A stretch of DNA of 64,000 nt from Streptomyces qinzhouensis (GCF_007856155.1 NZ_CP042266.1:6448001-6512000), one strand, 5' to 3'. Counted from the first letter of the stretch, positions 36,717 to 46,103 are shown. Notes: a model not told the origin generated them from the sequence alone. Numbers and translations: made by a program.

Positions 36717-37859
36717 GTGACGGACGGCGCAGTTATCCAGCCCGCGCGCGAGCCCCGGGTGCTCGTGGCGGCTGACAAGTTCAAGGGTTCGCTGACGGCG
36801 GTCGAGGTCGCCGAGCGGGTGACGGCTGGGCTGCGGCGGGCCGTGCCCGGTCTCGCCGTGGAATCCCTGCCCGTCGCCGACGGCGGCGACGGCACGGTCG
36901 CGGCCGCGGTGGCGGCCGGATTCGACCGCCGTACGGTACGGGTCACCGGACCGCTCGGCGCGCCGGTGACCGCCGCCTACGCCCTGCGGGACGGCACCGC
37001 GGTGGTCGAACTGGCGGAATCCTCCGGGCTCCACCTCCTCCCCCGCGGAGTCTTCGCCCCGCTGACGGCGACCACCCACGGCTGCGGCGAGGTGCTGCGC
37101 GCCGCGCTCGACGCCGGGGCGCGCACCGTGGTGCTCGGCGTCGGCGGCAGCGCGACCACGGACGGCGGCGCGGGCCTGCTCACCGCGCTCGGCGCCCGGT
37201 TCCTCGACCCGGACGGTGCCGCCCTGCCCCCCGGCGGCGGCGCGCTGGCCGGGCTCGCCACGGCCGATCTGTCGGGACTCGACCCCCGGATCCGGGACGT
37301 CCGGCTGGTCCTCGCGAGCGATGTCGACAATCCGCTGACCGGCCCGCAGGGCGCCGCCGCGGTCTACGGCCCGCAGAAGGGCGCAGGACCGGCCGATGTC
37401 GCCGCCCTCGACACGGCACTCGCCCACTACGCCACGGTGCTCGGCCCGGACCTCGCGGGCGCCCCGGGCGCGGGCGCCGCCGGGGGAGTCGGCTATGCCG
37501 CGCTCATCGCCCTCGGCGCGGGTTTCCGGCCCGGGATCGAGGTGATGCTCGACGTCCTCGGCTTCGCCGCCGCGCTGGACCGCGCCACGCTCGTCATCAC
37601 CGGCGAGGGGTCCCTCGACAGCCAGACCCTGCGCGGCAAGGCCCCGGCCGGGGTCGCGGCGGCGGCCCGGGCCCGCGGCGTCGACACGGTCGCCGTCTGC
37701 GGCCGGCTCGCCCTGTCCCCGCGGGAGCTGGGCCGGGCCGGGATCCGCCGCGCCTATCCCCTGCTCGCCGTCGAACCGGACCCGGAGCGGTGCATGGCCC
37801 GCGCGGGCGAACTGCTGGAACGGGTGGCCGAGGACCTCGCCCGGGACTTTCTGACCTGA
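36717..37859 (+). CDS. Glycerate kinase
   Basis: 380 residues from GTG 36717 with AAAGGA upstream. Family GlxK/GarK type: VLVAADKFKGSLTA at the N-terminus, PVADGGDGT, GGSATTDGGAG and GEGSLDSQTLRGKAP. It phosphorylates glycerate to 2- or 3-phosphoglycerate. Sixty bases separate it from the next gene in the same direction. Confidence 0.9.
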   Translation: MTDGAVIQPAREPRVLVAADKFKGSLTAVEVAERVTAGLRRAVPGLAVESLPVADGGDGTVAAAVAAGFDRRTVRVTGPLGAPVTAAYALRDGTAVVELAESSGLHLLPRGVFAPLTATTHGCGEVLRAALDAGARTVVLGVGGSATTDGGAGLLTALGARFLDPDGAALPPGGGALAGLATADLSGLDPRIRDVRLVLASDVDNPLTGPQGAAAVYGPQKGAGPADVAALDTALAHYATVLGPDLAGAPGAGAAGGVGYAALIALGAGFRPGIEVMLDVLGFAAALDRATLVITGEGSLDSQTLRGKAPAGVAAAARARGVDTVAVCGRLALSPRELGRAGIRRAYPLLAVEPDPERCMARAGELLERVAEDLARDFLT

Positions 37860-37920
37860 CGGCCGGGGCGCCGGTGTCTCTGTCGCCCCCGCCGCGCGGA
37901 CCGCTGACGGGAGACACGAG

Positions 37921-39669
37921 GTGTGGATCAGGGCCGCCCGGCCGACCGCGGACGAGGCACGGGCCGCCACGGCCCTGATCCTCGCCTCCAAGGCCCACTG
38001 GGGCTACGACACGGCCTTCCTCGACGCCTGCCGGGAGGAGCTGACCGTCACCCCGGCGGACGTCCGGCGCCGCCGGATCGTGGTCGCCGAGACCGCGGAC
38101 GGCGTGCTCGCCGGGGTGGCGTCCCTCGACGGCGGTCCGCCGACGGGCGAGATCGGGCTGCTGTTCGTGGCGCCGGAGCTGATCGGGACGGGCGTCGGGC
38201 GGGCGCTGTACGCCCATCTCGTCGAGGAGGCCGGAGCCCTCGGCTGCACCGGGCTGACCGTCGCCGCCGACCCGCACGCCGTGGGCTTCTACCGGTCCCT
38301 CGGCGCCCGGCCCGTGCCCGGCGCGGCGGCCGGTCCGCTGCCGGTGCTCGCGGTGGAGGTGCCGCGGCGCCCGGGCTGGGCGCGGGCCTGGACCAGTGGA
38401 CGGCGGGCCGTCCACCTCGGCAATGTCGCCGAGTTCCAGTCCCAGTTCCGCCCGGACACAGGCCCGGATGCGGGCTCGCGCCGCTCGCGTGGCGTCTCCG
38501 GTCCCGGCCGCCGCTTCCGTACCCCCGTCCCCGTCCCTGACCGCGCCGCCGACCACTACGCCTGCCTCGCCGCCTTCACCGGCCTCCATCCGGCGGCCGT
38601 CGTGCTGCCAGCCCGGGTCCCCGCCGGCTGGGCCGGGCTGGTCTCCCGGCAACTGCGCTGGTCCTGCCCCGAGGTGTACGACGGTCTGGACGAGGCCGCG
38701 CTGCTCGGCCAGGGCGGTCTGGGCGAGCGGTGGCGGAACACCCCCGTGGTGGTCTGGGGGCAGACCCCGGCCACCGCCGTACTCACCGGCACCCGCCTCG
38801 GTCCGGACGCCCTGCGGTACGAGTCCAAACGCGCCTCGTACGCCCTCTTCACCCGGCTCGCCCGCGAACATCCCGGCATCCGGCTGCCCGAGCGATGGAC
38901 CCCAGCGAACCGCCGGGCCGCGGCCGGGCTGATCGCGGCCCGGGCCCGGACCGGAGCCGGCACGGTCGTGAAAACCGAGCACGGCGCGGGCGGCTCCGGC
39001 ACCCGGATCCTCACCGCCCGGGTGGCCGCCCGGTCCCTGCCCAGGGGCCCGCTGCTGCTGGAGGAGTACCTTCCGGGCGGTACGGACCCCTCGTACGACG
39101 GCTTCGTCGACGCCTCCGGCACGGTCCACGACGTCGGGGTCGCCGCCATGGACATCGACGGTACGGCCTACCGGGGCGCGACCGTCGGGCCCGGAGCCGT
39201 CTCCGACACCACCGCGGAACGCGCCCTGGCCTTCGGAAACGCGGTGGGGCGACGACTGGCCGAGGCCGGCTACCGCGGCTGGTTCGACGTGGACTATGTG
39301 GCGGGCCCCGGCGGCCTGCTCGCGCCCGTCGAGACCAATCTCCGGCTGACCGGCCCCTCCGTCGCCTTCATCATCCGGCAGCGGCTGGCGGAGAACCGCG
39401 GCCCGGCGGCCGCGCGTTTCGTCCGCACCCTCGACCGGGTGCCGCTGGGCGCCCGGCTTCCGGACGCCGAGCTGCTGGGGTTCCTGGAGCGGCTCACGGC
39501 CCGCTGCGCCACGATCGGCACGGTCGTCGTCCCCGTGATCCCCTCCGCCGCCCATGACCCGGTACCGTTCCTCGGTCTGGCCGTCGCGGCGCCCTCGCCC
39601 GACCATCTGGCCGCGGTGGACGCCCTCGTCCACGCCGAGTGCCGGTCCCTGGACCGGCTGCTCGGCTGA
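37921..39669 (+). CDS. GNAT acetyltransferase fused to an ATP-grasp ligase-like domain
   Basis: 582 residues from GTG 37921. Residues 1-145 are a GNAT domain (IGLLFVAPELIGTGVGRALYAH is the acetyl-CoA loop; HAVGFYRSLGARPV the end). After a variable linker, residues about 210-580 resemble ATP-grasp enzymes of the pre-ATP-grasp/PGM1 type: KTEHGAGGSGTRIL as the flexible phosphate loop, LLLEEYLPGG, and metal-binding WFDVDYVAG with PVETNLRLTGPS. Such ligases join a carboxylate to an amine. The fusion could acylate and ligate one substrate. Pathway unknown. Confidence 0.8.
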   Translation: MWIRAARPTADEARAATALILASKAHWGYDTAFLDACREELTVTPADVRRRRIVVAETADGVLAGVASLDGGPPTGEIGLLFVAPELIGTGVGRALYAHLVEEAGALGCTGLTVAADPHAVGFYRSLGARPVPGAAAGPLPVLAVEVPRRPGWARAWTSGRRAVHLGNVAEFQSQFRPDTGPDAGSRRSRGVSGPGRRFRTPVPVPDRAADHYACLAAFTGLHPAAVVLPARVPAGWAGLVSRQLRWSCPEVYDGLDEAALLGQGGLGERWRNTPVVVWGQTPATAVLTGTRLGPDALRYESKRASYALFTRLAREHPGIRLPERWTPANRRAAAGLIAARARTGAGTVVKTEHGAGGSGTRILTARVAARSLPRGPLLLEEYLPGGTDPSYDGFVDASGTVHDVGVAAMDIDGTAYRGATVGPGAVSDTTAERALAFGNAVGRRLAEAGYRGWFDVDYVAGPGGLLAPVETNLRLTGPSVAFIIRQRLAENRGPAAARFVRTLDRVPLGARLPDAELLGFLERLTARCATIGTVVVPVIPSAAHDPVPFLGLAVAAPSPDHLAAVDALVHAECRSLDRLLG

Positions 39670-39683
39670 CCGCGGCGGGAGCC

Positions 39684-39743
39684 GTCGGTCCTTCTCGCGT
39701 CGCTCCTTCTCGCGTCGGCCCTTCTCCCGTCAGTCCTTCTCGC
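39684..39743. repeat. Four tandem 15-bp repeats between convergent genes
   Basis: Units GTCGGTCCTTCTCGC at 39684, 39699, 39714 and 39729 with one to three changes. The last unit includes the stop codon of the minus-strand gene (39730-39732), so repeat change could alter that C-terminus. Confidence 0.85.
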
Positions 39744-41589
39744 GCTCACTCCGGCCCGCCGCCATGGCCCAGACCGCGACGACGCCCGCGGCGATCATCA
39801 GCGGAATATTGAAGGCGTACACGAGCGCCGCCTGACGCTCCCAGTCGTTCTTGGCGGCCAGCCGGTAGAAGTTGTCCTGGGGCCACCAGGCCACCAGCAG
39901 ATAGACGATCGCCAGATGCGTGGCCGTCGTCAGCCCCGGGGAAGCGGCGCGGCGGGGCATCAGGGCGCGGCCCGCGACGAGGAAACCCGCGCCCGCCGCG
40001 AAGGCCAGGAACTCGGCCACGTACAGGCCGACGAAGAGACCGGCCCAGGGCTGCGGCACCCCGGTCAGATCCGTCGACCCGGGCCAGAGGGCTTCGGTGA
40101 GGACGATCGGCAGCAGCAGCCCCAGACCCATGGCGAAGGCCCCCAGGACCCGCAGGGTCTCGTCCCGGGTCAGCTCGCCGCCCTTGCCGCCCGCGGCCCG
40201 CACGGGGGCGGTGCGCGCGGCCGGGAGGACGAGCGCGGTGCGGTCGAGCCGGCCCGCCCCGGTGCGGGGGAGCGCGGTGAGCCGTACCACCGTGCCGGGG
40301 ATCTCGGCCGGATGCAGGGCGGCCGCCAGATGGGCCCGCACCCCGGCCTCGTCGGGCGCTTCCCGGCCGGGTTCGGCGACGAGGTACGCGATCGGCCGGC
40401 CGCCGTCGGTCCGGTCGCGGTCCCGGTCGACCAGCGCTTCGCGCACCCCGGGATGGGTGACGAGTTCCGCTTCGATCCGGTACGGGTCGATGGTGCGGCC
40501 CTGGGCGCGGAAGCGGTCCGCGGCCCGGCCGAGGAACTCCAGCGGCCCGCCGTCCTCGCGCCGCCCCAGATCACCGGTGGGCACCGCGTCGCCGCCGTCC
40601 GGGGGAGTGAGCCAGATCCGGCCGCCGCGGACCTCCGCGCCGGCCCCGGCGAACGGCCGGCCGAGGAAGATATGCCGCTCCGGGTCGGGGACCGGGCCGG
40701 GCAGCTGGTTCGAAGCGAACCAGGTGCCGCACCCGGCGACCTCGGCGGGGCCGTACAGGGAGATCAGTCCGGTGCCGGGCGGGAGCCGCCGCTCCAGCGT
40801 GATGTGGTCGTCGAGCCGGAGCCGCTCACCGCCGACGGCGAGCAGCCGCAGCCCGTCGGGCGGGCCGCCGGGCCGGTCCATGAGGGCCAGGGCGGTGACG
40901 GGATCGGTGTCGGCGACGGTGTACGGCTCCCGGGCGGTGAGGACGAGGGTGGCACCCGCGCCCAGGACCCGGATCCAGCCGGCGGTGAACGCGGCCGTAT
41001 CGGGCGGTGCGGTGAGCAGGACCCGGTCCTCGGGCCGGAGCCGGAAGACCTCGGACCAGGCGGTGTGGGCGGCGGCGAACCGGGCGTGCGGTACGGGCAC
41101 CGGGCCGGGCTCTCCCGTGGTGGTCCCGGCGGTGAACAGCAGGGCGGCCCGGGCATCCGGTGCGGCGCCGGACGGCCCTTCCCCGGGGGTGTGCGCGTCG
41201 ATCGCGGCCGCGTCCCCGTCCAGCAGGATCAGGGGCCGGCCCGGCGCCGGGGCGAGCCGCCCGGAGTGGATCCGGTGGCTGATCACCGCGCGGGCCTCGG
41301 CGAGCGCCTCCGGCGCCGGCGCGTCGGGCGCCACGACGGTGAAACAGGCCCCGGCCCGCAGTACGGCCAGGACCGCGACCAGCACATCGGGCGTGCGCAG
41401 CGTACGGACGGCGACCAGGTCCCCGGGCCCGATGCCCGCGACCTCGGTCAGATGGCGGGCCAGCCGGGCGGCCCTGGTGCCGAGCTGTCCGTACGACAGC
41501 TCGCCCCGGTCGGTGATCACGGCGGTACGGTCCGGCCCGGCGGCCCGTACCCCCCTCTCCAGCAGTGTGTCGAGCGTTCCCCCTGCCAT
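39730..41589 (-). CDS. Adenylate-forming-enzyme homologue with C-terminal membrane domain
   Basis: 619 residues from ATG 41589. Residues 1-460 follow the acyl-adenylate fold: LLFTAGTTTGEPGPVPVPH (motif A3), LYGPAEVAG (A5), PTGDLGRREDGGPLEFLG (A7) and LPRTGAGRLDRTAL (A10). Two key residues are changed: A3 lacks the usual Pro-Lys-Gly and A10 has Arg where the catalytic Lys should be. Residues about 490-610 hold four membrane helices (for example VLGAFAMGLGLLLPIVL and LIMIAAGVV-like). Activity is uncertain; it may be a membrane-anchored, degenerate ligase. It stands before pssA-psd on the same strand. Confidence 0.8.
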   Translation of the reverse strand: MAGGTLDTLLERGVRAAGPDRTAVITDRGELSYGQLGTRAARLARHLTEVAGIGPGDLVAVRTLRTPDVLVAVLAVLRAGACFTVVAPDAPAPEALAEARAVISHRIHSGRLAPAPGRPLILLDGDAAAIDAHTPGEGPSGAAPDARAALLFTAGTTTGEPGPVPVPHARFAAAHTAWSEVFRLRPEDRVLLTAPPDTAAFTAGWIRVLGAGATLVLTAREPYTVADTDPVTALALMDRPGGPPDGLRLLAVGGERLRLDDHITLERRLPPGTGLISLYGPAEVAGCGTWFASNQLPGPVPDPERHIFLGRPFAGAGAEVRGGRIWLTPPDGGDAVPTGDLGRREDGGPLEFLGRAADRFRAQGRTIDPYRIEAELVTHPGVREALVDRDRDRTDGGRPIAYLVAEPGREAPDEAGVRAHLAAALHPAEIPGTVVRLTALPRTGAGRLDRTALVLPAARTAPVRAAGGKGGELTRDETLRVLGAFAMGLGLLLPIVLTEALWPGSTDLTGVPQPWAGLFVGLYVAEFLAFAAGAGFLVAGRALMPRRAASPGLTTATHLAIVYLLVAWWPQDNFYRLAAKNDWERQAALVYAFNIPLMIAAGVVAVWAMAAGRSEREKD

Positions 41590-41696
41590 GACCGCAGATG
41601 GTCCCAGAAGCACGGGCCCCTGGGGAGGGCGCGAACAAGCCGGAGGCCCGGATGCACTGGGCATCCGGGCCTCCGTCGTACCGCGATCGTCCGTGC

Positions 41697-42575
41697 TTAC
41701 GGCAGCTGCGCCGCTCGCGCCTCCCGGCGGTTGTACCGGAAGGTGTTCACCCGGCGCGCGGTGGCGAAGAGCGGGATCACCGCACCCAGCACCACCTGGA
41801 GCGCACAGCCGGTCTGGAGCAGCAGCTGGCCGCCCGGGGCGTCGAACGCCCAGGCCGCGAGGAGCCCCATCGCCGAGACGATCCAGCCCAGCATCGCCAC
41901 CGCGAGCACTCCGCGGGGCTTGGGGTACTCGACCCGGCTCACCATCAGCCATGCCGTACCGATGATCGCCAGCAGGGTCGGGATGAACGGCAGCTCCAGC
42001 AGCACGATGGAGACGACCGTCAGCGCGCCGAAGGGGCTCGGCATGCCCTGGAACATGCCGTCCTTCATCGTCACACAGGAGAATCTGGCCAGTCTGAGCA
42101 CCACCGCCAGCAGCACCACGATCGCGGCCACCGCCGAGACCCGCTGATGGGCGTCGTCCGCGACCATCCCGTAGACCAGGACGAAGTACGCGGGGGCAAG
42201 ACCGAAGCTGATCAGGTCGGAGAGATTGTCCAGCTCCGCGCCCATCGGCGAGCTGCGCAGCTTGCGCGCTACCAGCCCGTCGCAGAGGTCGAAGATCGCG
42301 GCGAGCAGCATCAGGATCACGGCGGTCGCGGCGCTGTGCCGTGCCATGCCGGACTCCGCACTGCCCTGCATATGCGGAATGAGGATGCCGGTGGTGGTGA
42401 AGTACACCGCCATGAAGCCGCAGGTGGCATTGCCGAGAGTGAGGGTGTCCGCTATCGACAGCCGCAGTGAGAGAGGCATCTCCTCGGCGTCGGTCTCCTC
42501 GACCGACGTCGCCTTGTCCTCGCCCCAGTGAGCGGCCGGTGCCGAGGACTGGGTATCGGGATCAATCACGGTCAA
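41697..42575 (-). CDS. pssA: CDP-diacylglycerol--serine O-phosphatidyltransferase
   Basis: 292 residues. The CDP-alcohol phosphotransferase motif D-x2-DG-x2-AR-x8-G-x3-D-x3-D is DLCDGLVARK followed by GAELDNLSD. About eight membrane segments. It makes phosphatidylserine. The start is TTG 42575 or GTG 42569; both overlap the psd stop codon, so the two are translationally coupled. Confidence 0.9.
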   Translation of the reverse strand: MTVIDPDTQSSAPAAHWGEDKATSVEETDAEEMPLSLRLSIADTLTLGNATCGFMAVYFTTTGILIPHMQGSAESGMARHSAATAVILMLLAAIFDLCDGLVARKLRSSPMGAELDNLSDLISFGLAPAYFVLVYGMVADDAHQRVSAVAAIVVLLAVVLRLARFSCVTMKDGMFQGMPSPFGALTVVSIVLLELPFIPTLLAIIGTAWLMVSRVEYPKPRGVLAVAMLGWIVSAMGLLAAWAFDAPGGQLLLQTGCALQVVLGAVIPLFATARRVNTFRYNRREARAAQLP

Positions 42576-43218
42576 TGCGAGTCACCCCCGCGGTGGTGGT
42601 CTGTCCGACTTCCACCGCGACTTCGACGCCCTCGGGGAGGTAGATGTCGACACGGGAGCCGAACCGGATCAGCCCGATGCGGTCGCCCTGCTCGACCTTG
42701 GTGCCCTCGGGGAGGTAGGGAATGATGCGCCGGGCGACGGTACCCGCGATCTGCACGACCTCGATATCGCCCAGCTCCGTGTCGAAGTGCCAGACAACGC
42801 GCTCGTTGTTCTCGCTCTCCTTGTTGAACGCCGGGACGAAGCCGCCGGGGACGTGCTCGACGGAGGTCACCGTGCCGGCCAGCGGCGCGCGGTTGACATG
42901 AACGTTCAACGGGCTCATGAAGATCGCGACGCGGGTGCGGCCGTCCTTCCACGGCATGATGCTCTGCACCACGCCGTCGGCGGGCGAGATGACCCGGCCC
43001 TCGGCGATCTCGCGCTCGGGGTCGCGGAAGAACCACAGCATGCCCGCCGCCAGAGCGGTGGCGGGTACGGCGATGACCGCGGCGCTGCGGGAGCGGCGGG
43101 CGCGAGCCAGGCTGACGGCAGCGGTGGCAAGCGTCGGCAGAAGCCACGGCGACGCACCGCGGGCCAGGCGTACCTTCGGGAAACCGTCGCGTGGTGCAGG
43201 GTTCTGGCTGTGGGGCAT
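42562..43218 (-). CDS. psd: Phosphatidylserine decarboxylase, short (PSD-A) form
   Basis: 218 residues with one N-terminal membrane region (AAVIAVPATALAAGMLWFF). The self-cleavage site is the Gly-Ser in IRFGSRVDIYLPEG near the C-terminus, where serine becomes the pyruvoyl cofactor. FRDPER and SPADGVV are family signatures. It converts phosphatidylserine to phosphatidylethanolamine, using the product of the overlapping pssA. Confidence 0.92.
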   Translation of the reverse strand: MPHSQNPAPRDGFPKVRLARGASPWLLPTLATAAVSLARARRSRSAAVIAVPATALAAGMLWFFRDPEREIAEGRVISPADGVVQSIMPWKDGRTRVAIFMSPLNVHVNRAPLAGTVTSVEHVPGGFVPAFNKESENNERVVWHFDTELGDIEVVQIAGTVARRIIPYLPEGTKVEQGDRIGLIRFGSRVDIYLPEGVEVAVEVGQTTTAGVTRIDRD

Positions 43219-43405
43219 GGATGACCTTCGTAGCGGACGATGCCGCGGGTGTCAGGGGACGGCGGCTTTCCGGCGATGCTAGCGGGTGTCGGCAGCAACT
43301 GGGAAAGCCAGAAGCCGAGTCGGCGACGGGAACGGGAGGGGGACCGGGCCGGGATGTGATCCAGTTCGCGCCGCCGGGAGGTTTAAACCCGGGCGAACGT
43401 GACAA

Positions 43406-44611
43406 TCATCCCTGGATTCGGTACTCCTCCAGCAGTCGTCGTCCGATGATCATTTTCTGGATTTCGGCGGTGCCTTCACCGATCAGCAACATCGGGGCCT
43501 CCCGGTAGAGACGCTCGATCTCGTACTCCTTGGAGAAGCCGTAACCGCCGTGGATACGGAACGCGTCCTCGACGACCTCCTTGCAGTACTCCGACGCCAG
43601 ATATTTGGCCATCCCGGCCTCCAGGTCGTTTCGCTCCCCGGAGTCCTTTTTGCGTGCAGCATTCACCATCATGGCATGGGCGGCCTCGACCTTGGTAGCC
43701 ATTTCGGCCAGTTTGAACTGAACCGCCTGGTGGTGGGCGATCTGCTTGCCGAAGGTGCGGCGCTGCTGGGCGTAGGAGATTCCCAGCTCGAAGGCGCGCT
43801 GCGCGACACCGCAGCCACGGGCGGCGACATTGACCCGGCCCACCTCGACGCCGTCCATCATCTGGTAGAAACCCCGGCCGGTGGTCCCGCCGAGCACCCG
43901 GTCCGCGGGCACCCGCACCCCGTCCATGATCATCTCGGTGGTGTCGACGCCCTTGTAACCCATCTTCTCGATCTTGCCGGGGATGGTGAGCCCCGGTTTG
44001 ACCTCGCCGAAGCCGGGCTCCTTCTCGATCAGGAAGGTCGTCATCGACTTATGCGGGGCGGTGCCCTCCGGGTGGCCTTCGTCACTGCGCACCAGCACGG
44101 CGACCAAGGACGACGTACCGCCGTTGGTGAGCCACATCTTCTGGCCGGTCAGCAGGTACTCGTCTCCGTCCCGGACCGCCTTGGAGGTGATCGCCGACAC
44201 ATCCGAGCCCAGTCCGGGCTCCGACATCGAGAACGCGCCCCGCACCTCACCCGCCGCCATCCTCGGCAGGAAGGCGTCCCGCTGCTCCCGCGTACCGTGC
44301 TGCTTGAGCAGATAGGCGACGATGAAATGGGTGTTCACGATGCCCGACACCGACATCCAGCCCCGGGACAGCTCCTCCACACAGAGGGCGTAGGTCAGCA
44401 GGGACTCGCCGAGACCCCCGTACTCCTCCGGGATCATCAGCCCGAACAGGCCCAGCTCCTTCAGCCCGTCCACGATGCCGGCCGGGTACTCGTCCCGGTG
44501 CTCCAGCTCGGTCGCGACCGGCAGGATCTCCTTGTCGACGAAGTCCCGGACCGTGCCGAGTATCTCCCGCTGGACGTCCGTCAGCCCGGGCGTCTGCCCC
44601 AGTCGCGCCAT
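43406..44611 (-). CDS. mcd: Acyl-CoA dehydrogenase, likely (2S)-methylsuccinyl-CoA dehydrogenase
   Basis: 401 residues, standard acyl-CoA dehydrogenase: AFSMSEPGLGSD, WLTNGGTSSL, and at the end IHGGYGFSKEY, APMLLIGEGTAEIQ with the flavin and catalytic-Glu region. Its ATG overlaps the preceding TAA by one base (TAATG). As last gene of ccr-meaA-mcl-mch it fits the ethylmalonyl-CoA step methylsuccinyl-CoA to mesaconyl-CoA. The specific substrate rests on the operon. Confidence 0.88.
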   Translation of the reverse strand: MARLGQTPGLTDVQREILGTVRDFVDKEILPVATELEHRDEYPAGIVDGLKELGLFGLMIPEEYGGLGESLLTYALCVEELSRGWMSVSGIVNTHFIVAYLLKQHGTREQRDAFLPRMAAGEVRGAFSMSEPGLGSDVSAITSKAVRDGDEYLLTGQKMWLTNGGTSSLVAVLVRSDEGHPEGTAPHKSMTTFLIEKEPGFGEVKPGLTIPGKIEKMGYKGVDTTEMIMDGVRVPADRVLGGTTGRGFYQMMDGVEVGRVNVAARGCGVAQRAFELGISYAQQRRTFGKQIAHHQAVQFKLAEMATKVEAAHAMMVNAARKKDSGERNDLEAGMAKYLASEYCKEVVEDAFRIHGGYGFSKEYEIERLYREAPMLLIGEGTAEIQKMIIGRRLLEEYRIQG

Positions 44612-45135
44612 TACCGCTCCCCCCGCTCCACCGGTTCCGGGCGGCCCGGCTGGTCGCCGCCCCGCTGCTGCACATACGTCCGCGTCGGGACCATCACCTT
44701 GCGCCGGAAGACACAGACGAGGGTGCCGTCCTGTTTGTGGCCCCGGGTCTCCACCTGAACGATCCCGCGGTCGTCCTTCGACTTCGACGGGGTCTTGCCG
44801 AGAACCGTCGTCTCGCCGTAGACCGTGTCGCCGTGGAAGGTCGGTGCCACATGCCGCAGCGATTCCACTTCCAGATTGGCGATCGCCTTGCCCGACACAT
44901 CGGGCACCGACATGCCCAGCAGCAGCGAGTAGACGTAGTTGCCCACGACCACGTTCCGCCCGAAGTCCGTCGAACTCTCCGCGTAGTGCGCGTCGAGATG
45001 GAGCGGATGGTGGTTCATGGTCAGCAGACAGAACAGATGGTCGTCGTACTCGGTGACCGTCTTGCCGGGCCAGTGCTTGTACACGGCGCCGACCTCGAAC
45101 TCCTCAAAGGTGCGGCCGAACTGCATCGCGCTCAT
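44611..45135 (-). CDS. mch: MaoC-family hydratase, likely mesaconyl-CoA hydratase
   Basis: 174 residues from ATG 45135 (ATGA overlap) or 171 from ATG 45126, which has GGAGG at better distance. Single hot-dog domain: FEEFEVGAVYKHWPGKTVTE, HHPLHLDAHYAES (hydratase motif) and VVGNYVYSLLLGMS. It hydrates mesaconyl-C1-CoA to beta-methylmalyl-CoA, inferred from its operon. C-terminal 20 residues are polar and poorly conserved. Confidence 0.85.
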   Translation of the reverse strand: MSAMQFGRTFEEFEVGAVYKHWPGKTVTEYDDHLFCLLTMNHHPLHLDAHYAESSTDFGRNVVVGNYVYSLLLGMSVPDVSGKAIANLEVESLRHVAPTFHGDTVYGETTVLGKTPSKSKDDRGIVQVETRGHKQDGTLVCVFRRKVMVPTRTYVQQRGGDQPGRPEPVERGER

Positions 45136-46103
45136 GCCTCCGGGGGTGTGAAGGTGCTGGTACGGGACATTCCGGCGGCCCGGCCCTTGCCGGAGACGAC
45201 GAGCGCCATCTTCCGGCTGGCCTCGTCGATCATCTCGTCGCCGAGCATCGCCGAACCCTTCCGGCCGCCCGCGTCCGAGGTGTGCCAGGCGTACGCGTCG
45301 AGGATCAGCTCGGCGTGGTCGAAGTCCTCCTGGGACGGCGAGAAGACCTCGTTCGCCGCGTCGACCTGGCCCGGGTGCAGTACCCACTTGCCGTCGTAGC
45401 CCAGGGCCGCCGCCCGCCCGGCCACCTCGCGGAAGCCGTCCACATCGCGGATCTGGAGATAGGGGCCGTCGATCGCCTGGAGGTCGTGCATCCGGGCGGC
45501 CATCAGGATCCGCATCAGGATGTAGTGGTAGGCGTCCGCCGGGTAGCCCGCCGGCTGCTCGCCCACCACCAGCGTCCGCATATTGATGGACGCCATGAAG
45601 TCGGCCGGGCCGAAGACGATGGTCTCCAGCCGGGGCGAGGCGGCGGCGATGGCGTCCACATTCACCAGCCCCGCCGCGTTCTCGATCTGGGCCTCGATGC
45701 CGATCCGGCCGACCTCGAAGCCCATCGTCTTCTCGATCTGGGTCAGCAGCAGGTCCAGCGCCGTGATCTGCCGGGCGTCCTGCACCTTCGGCAGCATGAC
45801 GCAGTCCAGGTTCGGGCCCGCGCCCTCGACGACCGTCACCACATCGCGGTACGTCCACTCGGTGGTCCAGTCGTTGACCCGGACCACCCGGGTCTTCGTC
45901 CCCCAGTCCCCTTCGTTCAGGAACTTCACGATCGTATGCCGGGCTTCCGGCTTGGCCAGCGGGGCGCAGGCATCCTCCAGGTCCAGGAAGACCTGGTCGG
46001 CCGGGAGCTGCTGGGCCTTCTCCAGGAACCGCGGATTGGAGCCGGGCACCGCGAGGCAGGAGCGGCGGGGCCGCAGCGGCCGTTCGGCGGAGAGGCGGGT
46101 CAT
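45132..46103 (-). CDS. mcl: CoA ester lyase (beta-methylmalyl-CoA/malyl-CoA lyase, CitE-like)
   Basis: 323 residues from ATG 46103 with GGAGG eight bases upstream. HpcH/HpaI-CitE barrel: SCLAVPGSNPRFLEKA, QVFLDLEDACAP (metal site), IGIEAQIENAAGL and GKWVLHPGQVD. It would split beta-methylmalyl-CoA into glyoxylate and propionyl-CoA. It overlaps meaA by 4 bases and the MaoC gene by 4. Confidence 0.88.
   Translation of the reverse strand: MTRLSAERPLRPRRSCLAVPGSNPRFLEKAQQLPADQVFLDLEDACAPLAKPEARHTIVKFLNEGDWGTKTRVVRVNDWTTEWTYRDVVTVVEGAGPNLDCVMLPKVQDARQITALDLLLTQIEKTMGFEVGRIGIEAQIENAAGLVNVDAIAAASPRLETIVFGPADFMASINMRTLVVGEQPAGYPADAYHYILMRILMAARMHDLQAIDGPYLQIRDVDGFREVAGRAAALGYDGKWVLHPGQVDAANEVFSPSQEDFDHAELILDAYAWHTSDAGGRKGSAMLGDEMIDEASRKMALVVSGKGRAAGMSRTSTFTPPEA

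Noticed and set aside
37597..39633. 678-residue minus-strand open frame
   Set aside because: Antisense to glycerate kinase and the GNAT-ATP-grasp gene; Gly/Arg-rich shadow.
37921..41589. Biosynthetic gene cluster for a ribosomal or nonribosomal peptide
   Set aside because: Only one ligase-like and one degenerate adenylation-like protein, convergent, with no carrier protein, precursor peptide or transporter nearby.
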